The position numbers and the translations under genes are program-made. A DNA stretch of 64,000 nt from CAYLLD01 sp964425135 (GTDB taxonomy: Bacteria > Pseudomonadota > Alphaproteobacteria > Rhodobacterales > Rhodobacteraceae): NCBI GenBank assembly GCA_964425135.1, contig CAYRKW010000004.1, forward strand, positions 17,995 through 81,994, written 5' to 3'. Shown piece after piece: positions 51,877 to 60,527 of the stretch; position 1 is the first letter of the stretch; the number at the start of each line of letters is the position of its first letter. The notes below the pieces were generated by a model. It saw nothing but the letters and a program-made list of their open reading frames with translations. It did not search any database and was not told where the DNA came from.

Positions 51877-53267
51877 GTTAGCACTCCAGAATCGGTTTGA
51901 ATCGCGAGTGCATTTAACTTGGTCAGTCCTGCGCGCAATGTCTCATAATCCGGCGCGCCGGAGAGCGTCAGTCGGAAGGCATTTGGTGGCTGAGACTGGG
52001 GAAGGGTGAAATTGTCGCCTGATGCGATCAAAATGCCTTGCCTTTCACATTGCAGCGCAAATTCGGAATGCGACGGCATGCCCTGCGCCTCCACCCAAAT
52101 GAAGTTGATGCCCGATTGCGCTGTGATCTTGTAGTTCATCAGCAAGCTGCGCGCGATCTCAAGGCGTGCTGCGTTTTCTGCGCGGATGCGATGGGTAAAG
52201 TCATTGATGCTACCGGTCGCAAAGAGTTTTTCGGTGACACTGACCAACAGACCGGACACATTGAGGCTCATCCCCTGCATGATTTTCACGCCGCGCGGGC
52301 CTTCGCCGGGTGGGCAGACCAGAAAACCAAGGCGCAGGCCGGCAGCAAAAGATTTGGAGAGAGATGTGGCGTACCAAGTCCGCTCTGGGCAGAGCTCTTG
52401 ATATCCCGGAACATTTTCAGATGCCATAACTCCATAGACATCATCCTCGATGATGTGGAGGTCAAAGCGCTGTGCGATTTCAGCGATCTGTTGGCGCCTT
52501 TCGAGCGGTGTGTGGACGCAGGTCGGGTTATGTACATTTGAAGAGACGAGCAGCACTTGCGGACGCGCCCGTAGACAGGCTTCTTCGAGTGCGTCTGGGA
52601 TCATTCCGTGTGCATCTGATGCTACGCCAAGCATTTTTGCGCGGTTGATATGCGCTGCTTGCCGGAACCCTGGATAGACGAGTTCGGTCGTCGCAATTGT
52701 AGGGGTGCGGCCTTGCAGTGTCGCACTCATCGCGACCAACACGGCATTATGTGCGCCATGGGTCAGCACAATGTCGTTATGCGTGGTTTTGACGCCGTGG
52801 GTGCCGAGCCAATCGACTGCTTCCGCGATACAGGACTCCATTTCGCGGCCCGGAAAATACTGAGCGAAATCGAAGTTTTTTTCGCGCAGCATCTCATGCG
52901 TGATTTCGTTTATCAGGTCAGACTGGCCGATGTCGGGCGTGTGTGCATTCCTGAAATTCAGTTTGTTGGAGCTGGCGGGCATCGCAACGTGGTTGGATGG
53001 AATATCTGGCAAGCTTCGATCGCGGCTGCGCACGTAGGTGCCACGGCCGACGGTGGCCGCGAGCAGTCCTTCATCGGTTGCAAGTTGATAGGCGCGCGCC
53101 ACAGTGCCGGGGGTGATTTTGAGCTGATGCGCGAGCGTTCGGACGGGCGGTAGGCGCGCGCCTTTTGGTAGTACGCCCAACCGGATGGACGATTCGATTG
53201 CGTCAAACAGGCGCCGGTATTTCGGACCTGATCGTTGTTCCAGCGAGAGAATAGATTTTGTATCCAT
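51873..53267 (-). CDS. MocR-type GntR regulator fused to an aminotransferase domain
   Basis: Started at 53267 (MDTKSILSLE) the protein is 464 residues; the frame extends upstream through an A/T-rich hydrophobic stretch that is not a plausible part. Residues 1-70 are a GntR winged helix (YRRLFDAIESSIRLGVLPKGARLPPVRTLAHQL, TPGTVARAYQLATDEGLL). The rest is a PLP fold type I domain (HNAVLVAMSATL, SNVHNPTC, IIEDDVYGVM, TSLSKSFAAGLRLGF with the PLP Lys). MocR regulators sense amino acids or vitamers through PLP. It probably controls the exporter downstream in its own operon. Confidence 0.93.
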   Translation of the reverse strand: MDTKSILSLEQRSGPKYRRLFDAIESSIRLGVLPKGARLPPVRTLAHQLKITPGTVARAYQLATDEGLLAATVGRGTYVRSRDRSLPDIPSNHVAMPASSNKLNFRNAHTPDIGQSDLINEITHEMLREKNFDFAQYFPGREMESCIAEAVDWLGTHGVKTTHNDIVLTHGAHNAVLVAMSATLQGRTPTIATTELVYPGFRQAAHINRAKMLGVASDAHGMIPDALEEACLRARPQVLLVSSNVHNPTCVHTPLERRQQIAEIAQRFDLHIIEDDVYGVMASENVPGYQELCPERTWYATSLSKSFAAGLRLGFLVCPPGEGPRGVKIMQGMSLNVSGLLVSVTEKLFATGSINDFTHRIRAENAARLEIARSLLMNYKITAQSGINFIWVEAQGMPSHSEFALQCERQGILIASGDNFTLPQSQPPNAFRLTLSGAPDYETLRAGLTKLNALAIQTDSGVLT

Positions 53268-53456
53268 TTCGTATGATTGTATCAAAAAAATCAATTTAAC
53301 AATCAAAATAATAATACAATTCATGAAAAAGCGGCGTTTTTTCAAACTTATTTTCTGAGAATCTCATTACTTGGATTTCACGAAAATTCGAGATTGATGC
53401 CCGTTGCCAAACAAAAGTTCAAAGCGTAAACGGATCGTGGGTGTCTTGCTTGGCTA

Positions 53457-53505
53457 GGGCGAACGGCATTGCACTCAGGAAACTCGCCCCGACGACGGAG
53501 CCGTC
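53457..53505 (+). ncRNA. Candidate serC leader RNA (two hairpins before serC)
   Basis: Hairpin 1 pairs GGGCGA (53457-53462) with TCGCCC (53484-53489). Hairpin 2 pairs GACG (53494-53497) with CGTC (53502-53505) and holds the ribosome-binding GGAG in or beside its loop, directly before the ATG at 53507. Tandem hairpins abutting the start of serC are what is described as the alphaproteobacterial 'serC' RNA motif. The match is by arrangement; I could not align it to a consensus. Confidence 0.5.
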
Positions 53506-53506
53506 A

Positions 53507-54691
53507 ATGAGCCTCCCTTCAAAGCCGCAGGTTAGGCCTGCGCGTCCCTATTTCTCTTCTGGACCCTGTCCCAAACGCCCGGGCTATTCGGCTCAAAAGC
53601 TGTTCGAGCGCGTGCAGCTTGGCCGCTCGCATCGCGCGGCTCAGCCCAAAGCGCAACTCAAGCGCGTTATCGATGAGATGGCACGTCTGTTGCGCGTGCC
53701 AAGTGACTATCGCGTGGGAATCGTTCCTGCGTCGGATACTGGCGCTGTCGAAATGGCAATGTGGTCGATGTTAGGACCGCGACCCGTTGATGTGCTTGCG
53801 TGGGAGAGTTTTGGTAGCGGCTGGGCGACTGATATTACCAAACAGTTGAAGCTAGATGATGCGAACCTGCTCACGGCGGATTATGGTCAATTGCCCGACC
53901 TGACAAAAATTCGGGATGATGCGGATATCGTTTTCACCTGGAATGGCACAACGTCCGGGGCCCGTGTTCCGAATGCAGATTGGATATCAGACAATCGGAA
54001 AGGTCTTACGATCTGTGATGCAACTTCTGCTGCATTCGCGCAGGATCTGGATTGGTCCAAGCTCGATGTCACGACGTTTAGCTGGCAAAAGGCGATGGGG
54101 GGTGAGGGTGCACATGGCGTTCTGGTTCTGAGCCCGCGTGCTGTTGAACGACTTGAAACCTATACTCCAGATAGACCGTTACCCAAGATATTCCGTCTTA
54201 CCAAAGCGGGAAAACTGATCGAGGGAATTTTCTCGGGCGCAACGATCAATACGCCGTCCATGCTTTGCGTCGCGGATGCAGAAGACGCGCTTGACTGGAT
54301 TGACGGGATCGGAGGATTGGGCGCGACAATGGGGCGTGCCGATGCGAATGCTGCTGCTTTGCAGGCTTGGGTGGACGGCACGGATTGGATCGAAAATCTG
54401 GTCGAAGCGGCAACGCATCGGTCAAACACGTCGGTGTGTTTGAAGATTACAGATCCCGAAATTGCAGCTTTGGAAGAAGGTAATCAGCGCGCCTTCGTCA
54501 AATCACTCACAAATCTGCTGGATGAGGAAAATGCGGCCTATGACATCGGGGGGTATCGAGACGCCCCGCCGGGTCTGCGTATCTGGTGCGGCGCGACGGT
54601 TGATACTGACGATATTGAAACACTCACGCATTGGCTCGATTGGGCATTTGCGAAAACTAAAGCGACGCTCAAGGAGCAACAAGATGCCTAA
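53507..54691 (+). CDS. serC: Phosphoserine aminotransferase
   Basis: The 394-residue PLP enzyme makes phosphoserine from 3-phosphohydroxypyruvate and glutamate. It belongs to the alphaproteobacterial/methanosarcinal SerC branch: RPYFSSGPCPKRPGY near residue 12, LLRVPSDYRVGIVPASDTGAVEMAMW near 60, TWNGTTSGARVPNADW near 145 and the PLP Lys in TFSWQKAMGGEGAHGVLVL near 190. The start at 53507 has GGAG upstream, inside the leader hairpin. Its end overlaps serA by 8 nt. Confidence 0.96.
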   Translation: MSLPSKPQVRPARPYFSSGPCPKRPGYSAQKLFERVQLGRSHRAAQPKAQLKRVIDEMARLLRVPSDYRVGIVPASDTGAVEMAMWSMLGPRPVDVLAWESFGSGWATDITKQLKLDDANLLTADYGQLPDLTKIRDDADIVFTWNGTTSGARVPNADWISDNRKGLTICDATSAAFAQDLDWSKLDVTTFSWQKAMGGEGAHGVLVLSPRAVERLETYTPDRPLPKIFRLTKAGKLIEGIFSGATINTPSMLCVADAEDALDWIDGIGGLGATMGRADANAAALQAWVDGTDWIENLVEAATHRSNTSVCLKITDPEIAALEEGNQRAFVKSLTNLLDEENAAYDIGGYRDAPPGLRIWCGATVDTDDIETLTHWLDWAFAKTKATLKEQQDA

Positions 54692-56282
54692 GGTATTGAT
54701 TTCAGACAAACTTTCCCAAGCCGCAGTGGATATCTTTGGACAGCGTGGTGTTGAGGCTGATTTCCAGCCTGATCTTGGAAAGGATCCGGCAAAACTCGCT
54801 GAAATTATCGGGGATTATGACGGGCTTGCCATTCGGTCTGCGACCAAAGTGACGGCAGAGATCATCGAGAAAGCCAGCAATTTGAAGGTGATCGGGCGCG
54901 CAGGCATTGGTGTAGATAATGTCGATATTCCGGTGGCGACCCAAAATGGAATTGTGGTGATGAACACGCCCTTTGGCAACTCGATCACCACGGCTGAACA
55001 TGCGATTGCGATGATGTTCGCTGTTGCGCGGCAAATTCCGCAAGCTTCGGTGTCCACGATGGAAGGAAAGTGGGAGAAATCGAAGTTTATGGGGGTGGAG
55101 ATTACCAACAAGACGCTGGGTCTTGTTGGCGCCGGAAATATCGGGTCAATCGTTGCGGCGCGTGCGCTGGGCCTCAAGATGAAGGTGATTGCCTTTGATC
55201 CGTTCCTGTCCAGTGAGCGGGCGCAGAAGCTGGGGATTGAGAAATTCGAAGATCTGGGCGAGATGCTCGGGCGTGCGGATTTTGTGACGCTCCACCTTCC
55301 GAAAACCGAGAAGACGGCGAACATTCTCAATGCTGATATGATTGCGAAGATGAAACCGGGGGCGCGCCTTATCAATTGCGCGCGCGGTGGGCTTGTTGAT
55401 GAAGATGCGGTTGCAGAGGCCTTGAAGTCTGGAGCTCTGGCAGGCGCGGCGTTTGATGTGTTTGCCGTTGAGCCTGCAAAAGAAAATCCACTTTTTGATT
55501 TGCCCAATGTGATTTGCACGCCACATCTTGGTGCGGCGACGTCTGAAGCGCAGGAAAATGTTGCGTTACAGGTTGCAGAACAGATGTCTGCCTATCTTGT
55601 GGATGGAGCTATTTCTAACGCGCTGAATGCTCCTTCGGTGACGGCAGAAGAAGCGCCGATTCTCAAGCCATGGATTGATTTGGCGGAGGTGATTGGTGGG
55701 TTTGCCGGGCAGTGCACGGAAGCACCGATAAAGGAGATCGAGATCGAATATGTGGGTGAGGTGGGCAAACTGAACCTTCAACCGTTGACGTCTGCACTGA
55801 CCGCAAGCCTGATGAAGCCACTTGTCGGAGAGGGCGGGGTGAACATGGTGTCGGCACCCATTGTGGCGCGCGAGCGGGGTATCAACATCGCTGAGACGCG
55901 CAAGGATGCACAGGGTGCGTTCGGATCGTATTTGCGGCTTGTTGTGACGAGCGAGGCGCAGACCCGTTCGGTTGCCGGGACGATTTATTCGGACGGTCGT
56001 CCGCGTTTTATCCAGATCAAGGGCATCAATCTGGAGGCTGAACCGCAGCGCTACATGATCTATACGACGAACACCGATGAGCCAGGTTACATTGGAAAGC
56101 TTGGTACAAAGCTCGGCGATCTGAACGTGAACATTGCGACCTTTGCGTTGGGACGTGCAGCGAAGGATGGGGAAGCGATTGCTCTGTTGGGCGTTGATGA
56201 GGAGGTCGACGCGACAACAATTGCGGAGATTGAAGCGCTGCCTCACGTACATCAAGCGAAGTCGTTGAAGTTCGATGTCTAG
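54684..56282 (+). CDS. serA: D-3-phosphoglycerate dehydrogenase
   Basis: The 532-residue enzyme commits 3-phosphoglycerate to serine synthesis. The ATG at 54684 follows AAGGAG and lies inside the end of serC. Domains: the NAD dehydrogenase (GRAGIGVDNVDIPVAT near residue 72; GLVGAGNIGSIVAARALG near 145; INCARGGLVDEDAV near 230; CTPHLGAATSEAQENVA near 280), an allosteric substrate-binding domain (about 315-450) and a C-terminal ACT domain (IYTTNTDEPGYIGKLGTKLGDLNVNIATFALGR). This is the long type I form. Confidence 0.98.
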   Translation: MPKVLISDKLSQAAVDIFGQRGVEADFQPDLGKDPAKLAEIIGDYDGLAIRSATKVTAEIIEKASNLKVIGRAGIGVDNVDIPVATQNGIVVMNTPFGNSITTAEHAIAMMFAVARQIPQASVSTMEGKWEKSKFMGVEITNKTLGLVGAGNIGSIVAARALGLKMKVIAFDPFLSSERAQKLGIEKFEDLGEMLGRADFVTLHLPKTEKTANILNADMIAKMKPGARLINCARGGLVDEDAVAEALKSGALAGAAFDVFAVEPAKENPLFDLPNVICTPHLGAATSEAQENVALQVAEQMSAYLVDGAISNALNAPSVTAEEAPILKPWIDLAEVIGGFAGQCTEAPIKEIEIEYVGEVGKLNLQPLTSALTASLMKPLVGEGGVNMVSAPIVARERGINIAETRKDAQGAFGSYLRLVVTSEAQTRSVAGTIYSDGRPRFIQIKGINLEAEPQRYMIYTTNTDEPGYIGKLGTKLGDLNVNIATFALGRAAKDGEAIALLGVDEEVDATTIAEIEALPHVHQAKSLKFDV

Positions 56283-56303
56283 TCCGAGGAAAAGGGACGG
56301 GCA

Positions 56304-57113
56304 TCACGTAAAGTTCGCGAGGTAGTTTTGGGCGAGCTTGCCCGTATTTATCGCGAATTCTGAGGCCAAGGCTTGTGGTTCGGGCGCATCTATGTGGCTG
56401 CCGATCCAAGCAAGGAGCGCCATGCGGCGGAGCATTACGAAAGTATCAAGTTCCGCCGCATCCTCTGCGCTTAGGTGTTTGAGCGAGCGATAGCCTTTGA
56501 GCCACGCTGTTTTGAGGTGTGGGATTTGGGGGCTGTCCTCAATGAAGCTGATTGCGGCCGCGAAATCATACATGAACCAGCCAAATCCGCAGTCGTCGAA
56601 ATCTATGAGGCATGTTTGGTCCTTGCCAACGAGCAAGTTGGCCAAGCGCATATCGCCGTGGATCAGACCGAAACGGTCGGACGATTTNNNNNNNNNNNNN
56701 NNNNNNNNNNNNNNNNNNNNNNNNNNNNNNNNNNNNNNNNNNNNNNNNNNNNNNNNNNNNNNNNNNNNNNNNNNNNNNNNNNNNNNNGGCGCTTTATTGC
56801 CATCGATGTGCAATGTTTGAACGGCATCGCCATTACGTCCCTTGAAGTGCTTTGGTACTTTCAGCGACGTTTGCTTTGCCAGCGCATCCATCCACGCAAG
56901 TTCGCATTCGATGGCTCGTTTTGAGTGGTAGTTTTGGCGGTGAACTCTGAGAATTGCGCGGGGTCTGCCGCGATCTTCGATCCGAAAGGTCGCGTTTTCC
57001 GATACATTTATGAGCGTGGCTTTGGTGTTTTGCGTTATATCCCAAAGAGCGCGCGCGCTGTCTGCAATCTGTTGCAGGTCCTCAATGCTGGCGGAAAGCG
57101 GATGGGATTCCAT
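56304..57113 (-). CDS. Aminoglycoside-phosphotransferase-fold kinase (SrkA/homoserine-kinase-like), broken by a scaffold gap
   Basis: The visible N-part has NVSENATFRIEDRGRPRAILRVHR (ATP lobe with a Lys/Arg-bearing strand), and the C-part has the catalytic RFGLIHGDMRLANLLV (HGDxxxxN) and metal-binding CLIDFDDCGFGWFMYDFA. These are APH-fold kinase motifs; the substrate is unknown (homoserine, a stress-response protein target, or choline-like alcohols are options). 100 N at 56688-56787 separate the parts, and the flanks do not overlap. The scaffold protein of 269 codons, about 34 of them unknown, is short for the family, so roughly 60 more residues are probably missing. Confidence 0.85.
   Translation of the reverse strand: MESHPLSASIEDLQQIADSARALWDITQNTKATLINVSENATFRIEDRGRPRAILRVHRQNYHSKRAIECELAWMDALAKQTSLKVPKHFKGRNGDAVQTLHIDGNKAXXXXXXXXXXXXXXXXXXXXXXXXXXXXXXXXXXKSSDRFGLIHGDMRLANLLVGKDQTCLIDFDDCGFGWFMYDFAAAISFIEDSPQIPHLKTAWLKGYRSLKHLSAEDAAELDTFVMLRRMALLAWIGSHIDAPEPQALASEFAINTGKLAQNYLANFT
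56688..56787. other. Scaffold gap (100 N), real missing sequence
   Basis: Exactly 100 N inside the kinase gene. Unlike the other two gaps, the flanks share no duplicated sequence, so unknown DNA is missing and 100 is a placeholder length. Confidence 0.9.
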
Positions 57114-57127
57114 TATCTGCTCTTGAA

Positions 57128-57162
57128 GGAAAAAGCCGCGCGAGAAAATACCCGCGCGGCTT
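57128..57162 (-). terminator. Rho-independent terminator of the rpsF-rpsR-rplI operon
   Basis: AAGCCGCGCG (57133-57142) pairs with CGCGCGGCTT (57153-57162). On the minus strand the hairpin is followed by TTTTT, 25 nt after the rplI stop. Confidence 0.9.
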
Positions 57163-57186
57163 GAATTTCAATTCGATATGAGGCGA

Positions 57187-57843
57187 TCAGGTGTTTTCGT
57201 CGCTACTTTTGTCTTCGGCTTCGCCGCCATCGTTTTCGGCAGCACCCGCATCTTCAGGTGCGTCGATCAATTCATCATCGTCGCGTGCAGCAGCCCCGAC
57301 ATCGTCGAAGAGTTCCGCGATATCAAACTCTGCTTCAGCGTCTGCTTCTGCGGCGAGGTCCTGGATGGATTTGCCGGAGGCTTGCAGTTCCGCTTCTTCC
57401 TGCGAGCGCGCAACGTTCACGGTGATGGTCGCGCTAACTTCAGGGTGAAGAATGACTTCCATGTCGTGAAGGCCAAGCTCTTTGATTGGAGCGGCGAGCG
57501 AGATTTGTTTTTTATCAACCGAGAACCCGGCTTCGGTCGCTGAATCCGCTGCATCACGTGGCGTGACAGAGCCGTAAAGCGCGCCGCTGTCGGATGCTGA
57601 GCGGATGATGATGAACTGCTGACCATCGAGTTTGGCCGACAGGCTTTCCGCTTCTTTTTTGGTTTCAAGGTTACGTGCTTCAAGCTGGGCTTTTTCAGCT
57701 TCGAAACGAGCGAGATTTTCCTTGCTTGCGCGCAGAGCTTTGCCCTGTGGCAGAAGGAAGTTGCGGGCGTAGCCGGATTTGACGGTGACGATCTCACCCA
57801 TCTGGCCAAGCTTTGCAACGCGTTCGAGAAGGACGACGTCCAT
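57187..57843 (-). CDS. rplI: 50S ribosomal protein L9, long acidic form
   Basis: The 218-residue protein starts with the L9 signature MDVVLLERVAKLGQMGEIVTVKSGYARNFLLPQGKA, a connecting helix (ASKENLARFEAEKAQLEARN) and the C-terminal domain (ALYGSVTPRDAADS; IKELGLHDMEVILHPEVSATITVNV). Classical L9 ends near residue 150. Here about 65 more residues follow, very rich in Asp, Glu and Ala (AEADAEAEFDIAELFDDVG...), surely disordered. Such acidic tails occur in other Rhodobacterales. It is the last gene of the S6-S18-L9 operon. Confidence 0.97.
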   Translation of the reverse strand: MDVVLLERVAKLGQMGEIVTVKSGYARNFLLPQGKALRASKENLARFEAEKAQLEARNLETKKEAESLSAKLDGQQFIIIRSASDSGALYGSVTPRDAADSATEAGFSVDKKQISLAAPIKELGLHDMEVILHPEVSATITVNVARSQEEAELQASGKSIQDLAAEADAEAEFDIAELFDDVGAAARDDDELIDAPEDAGAAENDGGEAEDKSSDENT

Positions 57844-57855
57844 GGGATTGTCTCC

Positions 57856-58083
57856 TTATTTTACTGCGTAAGGCAGCAGAGCCAAGAAGCGCGCGCGTTT
57901 GATGGCTTTGGCCAATTCGCGTTGCTTTTTGGCGCTGACGGCCGTGATACGGGAGGGGACGATTTTGCCGCGCTCAGAGATGTAGCGTTGCAGGAGTTTG
58001 ACGTCCTTGTAGTCGATTTTCGGTGCGTTATCGCCTGAGAACGGACAGGTTTTGCGGCGGCGGAAAAACGGTTGTCTACCCAT
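57856..58083 (-). CDS. rpsR: 30S ribosomal protein S18
   Basis: The 75-residue protein starts MGRQPFFRRRKTCPFSGD with the S18 zinc-like Cys, and has DYKDVKLLQRYISERGKIVPSRITAVSAKKQRELAKAIKRARFLALLPY, the complete S18 core. It lies between rpsF (5-nt gap) and rplI. Confidence 0.98.
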   Translation of the reverse strand: MGRQPFFRRRKTCPFSGDNAPKIDYKDVKLLQRYISERGKIVPSRITAVSAKKQRELAKAIKRARFLALLPYAVK

Positions 58084-58088
58084 TTTGA

Positions 58089-58508
58089 TTATCCTTCTGC
58101 AGCGGCGCGAGGTGCGCGGTCTTCACGGGGGGCGCGATCTTCGCGGGGACGGTCTTCGCGTCGGCCACGACGCTCTTCTTTTGAGTGCTTTGCTTGGAGC
58201 ACAGCGGATGGACCTTCATCGTGCTCTTCGACTTTGATCGTCATGACGCGCATCACGTCTTCATGCAGGCGCATGAGGCGTTCCATTTCCTGCACGGCAG
58301 GAGAGGGCGAATCTGATTTGATGAAGCCGTAGTGGCCTTTGCGGTTTTTGTTGATCTTGTAGGCCATCGTTTTGAGGCCCCAATATTCGGTATCAACAAT
58401 CTTGCCGTCGTTGTCTGTGAGAACTTTGCCAAATTCCTCGATAAGGCCTTCAGCTTGCGCGGTTGAAAGATCCTGACGCGCAATCAGGACATGCTCGTAA
58501 AGAGCCAT
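58089..58508 (-). CDS. rpsF: 30S ribosomal protein S6
   Basis: The 139-residue protein starts MALYEHVLIARQDLSTAQAE and carries YWGLKTMAYKINKNRKGHYGF near residue 42. After the S6 core (about 100 residues) there is a charged repeat tail (EERRGRREDRPREDRAPREDRAPR), common in alphaproteobacterial S6. AGGTGA lies 6 nt before the start. It heads the operon, divergent from fabD. Confidence 0.98.
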   Translation of the reverse strand: MALYEHVLIARQDLSTAQAEGLIEEFGKVLTDNDGKIVDTEYWGLKTMAYKINKNRKGHYGFIKSDSPSPAVQEMERLMRLHEDVMRVMTIKVEEHDEGPSAVLQAKHSKEERRGRREDRPREDRAPREDRAPRAAAEG

Positions 58509-58709
58509 GCTATCACCTATGTCTGGCGCGCTTCAAAACACGGGGGTACTCCTCCCGAACCCGTATACGAGAGGCGACGCGTTCATCTGTTCTCGGAAGG
58601 AGTGTGCGGTATACTGGGTGGGTGGCAGAAAACAAGGGAAAAATCTTGTTTCTTGTCTTTTGTGTGGGGCGTGGTTTAGATCGGAAAAAAGCTTGGGAAA
58701 GGGCATACT

Positions 58710-59651
58710 ATGGGACGTGCGTTTGTTTTTCCGGGACAGGGGGCGCAGGTTATTGGCATGGGTGCCGATCTTGCTGAGGAGTGGCCCGAGGCGAAGGCGG
58801 TGTTTGATGAGGTTGATGACGCACTTGGTGAACCATTGTCGGAACTTATCTGGCAGGGAGACATTGCTGATCTGACGCTCACGCAAAACGCGCAACCGGC
58901 GCTGATGGCGACATCGATGGCTGTGATGGCAGCGCTGAATGCTGAAGGTGTCGATGTGTCTGATGCGGATTTTGTCGCGGGGCATTCGCTGGGAGAATAT
59001 TCGGCGCTTTGTGCTGCGGGTGCATTTTCTGTTGGCGACGCTGCCAAGTTGCTGCGCACACGCGGGTCGGCGATGCAAGAAGCGGTCCCTGTCGGTGAAG
59101 GTGCAATGGCCGCGATCTTGGGGCTTAATCTGGAGAGCGTGCGCGCGATTGTTGCAGATGCCGCAAAAGGCGAGGTTTTGGCGGCCGCGAATGACAATGA
59201 TCCCGGACAGGTGGTCATTTCGGGGCACAAAGATGCGGTCGAACGCGCTGCAACAGCGGCGAAGGAAGCGGGTGCCAAAAGGGCCATGCTGCTTCCGGTG
59301 TCGGCGCCCTTTCACTGTGATTTGATGGAGCCTGCGGCGCGCGTGATGGCACAAGCCTTGGCGCAAGTGGAGATTGCTGAGCCACGTGTGCCGCTTGTCG
59401 CCAATGTTCTGGCGGAGCCTGTGCAATCAACGTCGGTGATTTTGTCGCTGCTGGTCGATCAGATTGTCGGATCGGTGCGATGGCGTGAGAGCGTCGAGCA
59501 TATGGCCGAAAAAGGCGTGAATGAGTATTTCGAGATCGGAGCTGGCAAGGCGCTATCTGGTATGATCAGGCGCATTGATCGTGAGAGCACGAGCCACGCG
59601 GTCGGCACAGTTGACGGCGTGCGCGCGGCCGTTGCGGCGATTTCTGGATAA
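58710..59651 (+). CDS. fabD: Malonyl-CoA:ACP transacylase
   Basis: The 313-residue enzyme moves malonyl from CoA to acyl carrier protein for fatty-acid synthesis. Marks are FVFPGQGAQVIGMGADLAEE near residue 5, the nucleophile elbow VAGHSLGEYSALCAAGA (Ser93), the malonyl-binding Arg in LLRTRGSAMQEAVPVGEGAMAAILG near 110 and LPVSAPFHCDLMEPAA with the catalytic His near 200. GGGAAAGGG lies upstream of the ATG. fabG follows after 22 nt. Confidence 0.98.
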   Translation: MGRAFVFPGQGAQVIGMGADLAEEWPEAKAVFDEVDDALGEPLSELIWQGDIADLTLTQNAQPALMATSMAVMAALNAEGVDVSDADFVAGHSLGEYSALCAAGAFSVGDAAKLLRTRGSAMQEAVPVGEGAMAAILGLNLESVRAIVADAAKGEVLAAANDNDPGQVVISGHKDAVERAATAAKEAGAKRAMLLPVSAPFHCDLMEPAARVMAQALAQVEIAEPRVPLVANVLAEPVQSTSVILSLLVDQIVGSVRWRESVEHMAEKGVNEYFEIGAGKALSGMIRRIDRESTSHAVGTVDGVRAAVAAISG

Positions 59652-59673
59652 AAAAGAAAGCAGAGGCACAAAC

Positions 59674-60408
59674 ATGAATTTGACTGGAAAATCAGCGCTG
59701 ATTACGGGCGCCTCGGGAGGCATTGGCGGTGCGATTGCGTCGGTATTGCATACCGCGGGTGCTAACGTCGGGCTATCGGGCACCAGGGTTGCGCCGCTAG
59801 AAGAGTTGCAGGCCTCGCTTGGAGAACGCGCCCATGTTCTGCCATGCAATCTATCAGACAGCGATGCGGTCGCCGCTCTGCCCAAACAGGCTATAGATGC
59901 GATGGGGTCGCTCGACATTCTGGTGAATAATGCTGGGTTGACGCGCGACAATATTTTCATGCGCATGTCTGATGACGAGTGGGATCAGGTGATCGCGGTT
60001 AATCTGACGGCGACGATGCAGCTCTGCCGTGCGGTGATGCGTCCGATGATGAAAGCGCGTTGGGGGCGTATCATCAATATCACCTCGATTGTCGGGGTGA
60101 CGGGCAATCCGGGACAAGTAAACTACGCGGCCTCCAAAGCCGGTATGATCGGGATGACCAAATCGATGGCCTATGAGGTGGCAACGCGCGGTATCACGGC
60201 AAATTGTGTTGCACCGGGCTTTATCGAAACCGCGATGACTGATGCTTTGAATGACGATCAAAAATCGGCGATCTTGGGAAAAATTCCGGCGGGCCGGATG
60301 GGATCACCTGATGATATCGCCTCGGCAGTCGCGTATCTTGCCAGCGAAGGCGGTGGATATGTGACCGGACAAACTCTGCACGTCAATGGCGGCATGGCAA
60401 TGATCTAA
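59674..60408 (+). CDS. fabG: 3-Oxoacyl-ACP reductase
   Basis: The 244-residue short-chain dehydrogenase reduces 3-oxoacyl-ACP. Marks are the NADPH-binding GASGGIGGAIA near residue 12, NNAGLTRDNIF near 87, and the catalytic Ser138, Tyr151 and Lys155 (NITSIVGVTGNPGQVNYAASKAG). The start at 59674 has AGAGG upstream and gives the normal length. In most relatives acpP follows fabG; here a palindromic element and minus-strand genes follow instead. Confidence 0.98.
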   Translation: MNLTGKSALITGASGGIGGAIASVLHTAGANVGLSGTRVAPLEELQASLGERAHVLPCNLSDSDAVAALPKQAIDAMGSLDILVNNAGLTRDNIFMRMSDDEWDQVIAVNLTATMQLCRAVMRPMMKARWGRIINITSIVGVTGNPGQVNYAASKAGMIGMTKSMAYEVATRGITANCVAPGFIETAMTDALNDDQKSAILGKIPAGRMGSPDDIASAVAYLASEGGGYVTGQTLHVNGGMAMI

Positions 60409-60432
60409 GGCCGGCCGTTTGCGGAGCTATAG

Positions 60433-60525
60433 CGTTTCCAGATTACATTGAATCCCTTGTGCGCTGCCTCTCGCTTTGCTCGAACGCGAAAAGCGATAAG
60501 CGTGCTGCTATGAAAACTGGAAACG
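60433..60525. repeat. Inverted-repeat element downstream of fabG
   Basis: CGTTTCCAG (60433-60441) and CTGGAAACG (60517-60525) are perfect reverse complements, with weaker pairing outward and inward, enclosing 75 nt. The segment between fabG and the next gene has no ORF. It could be a terminator structure or a small dispersed palindromic element. Confidence 0.5.
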
Positions 60526-60527
60526 AT

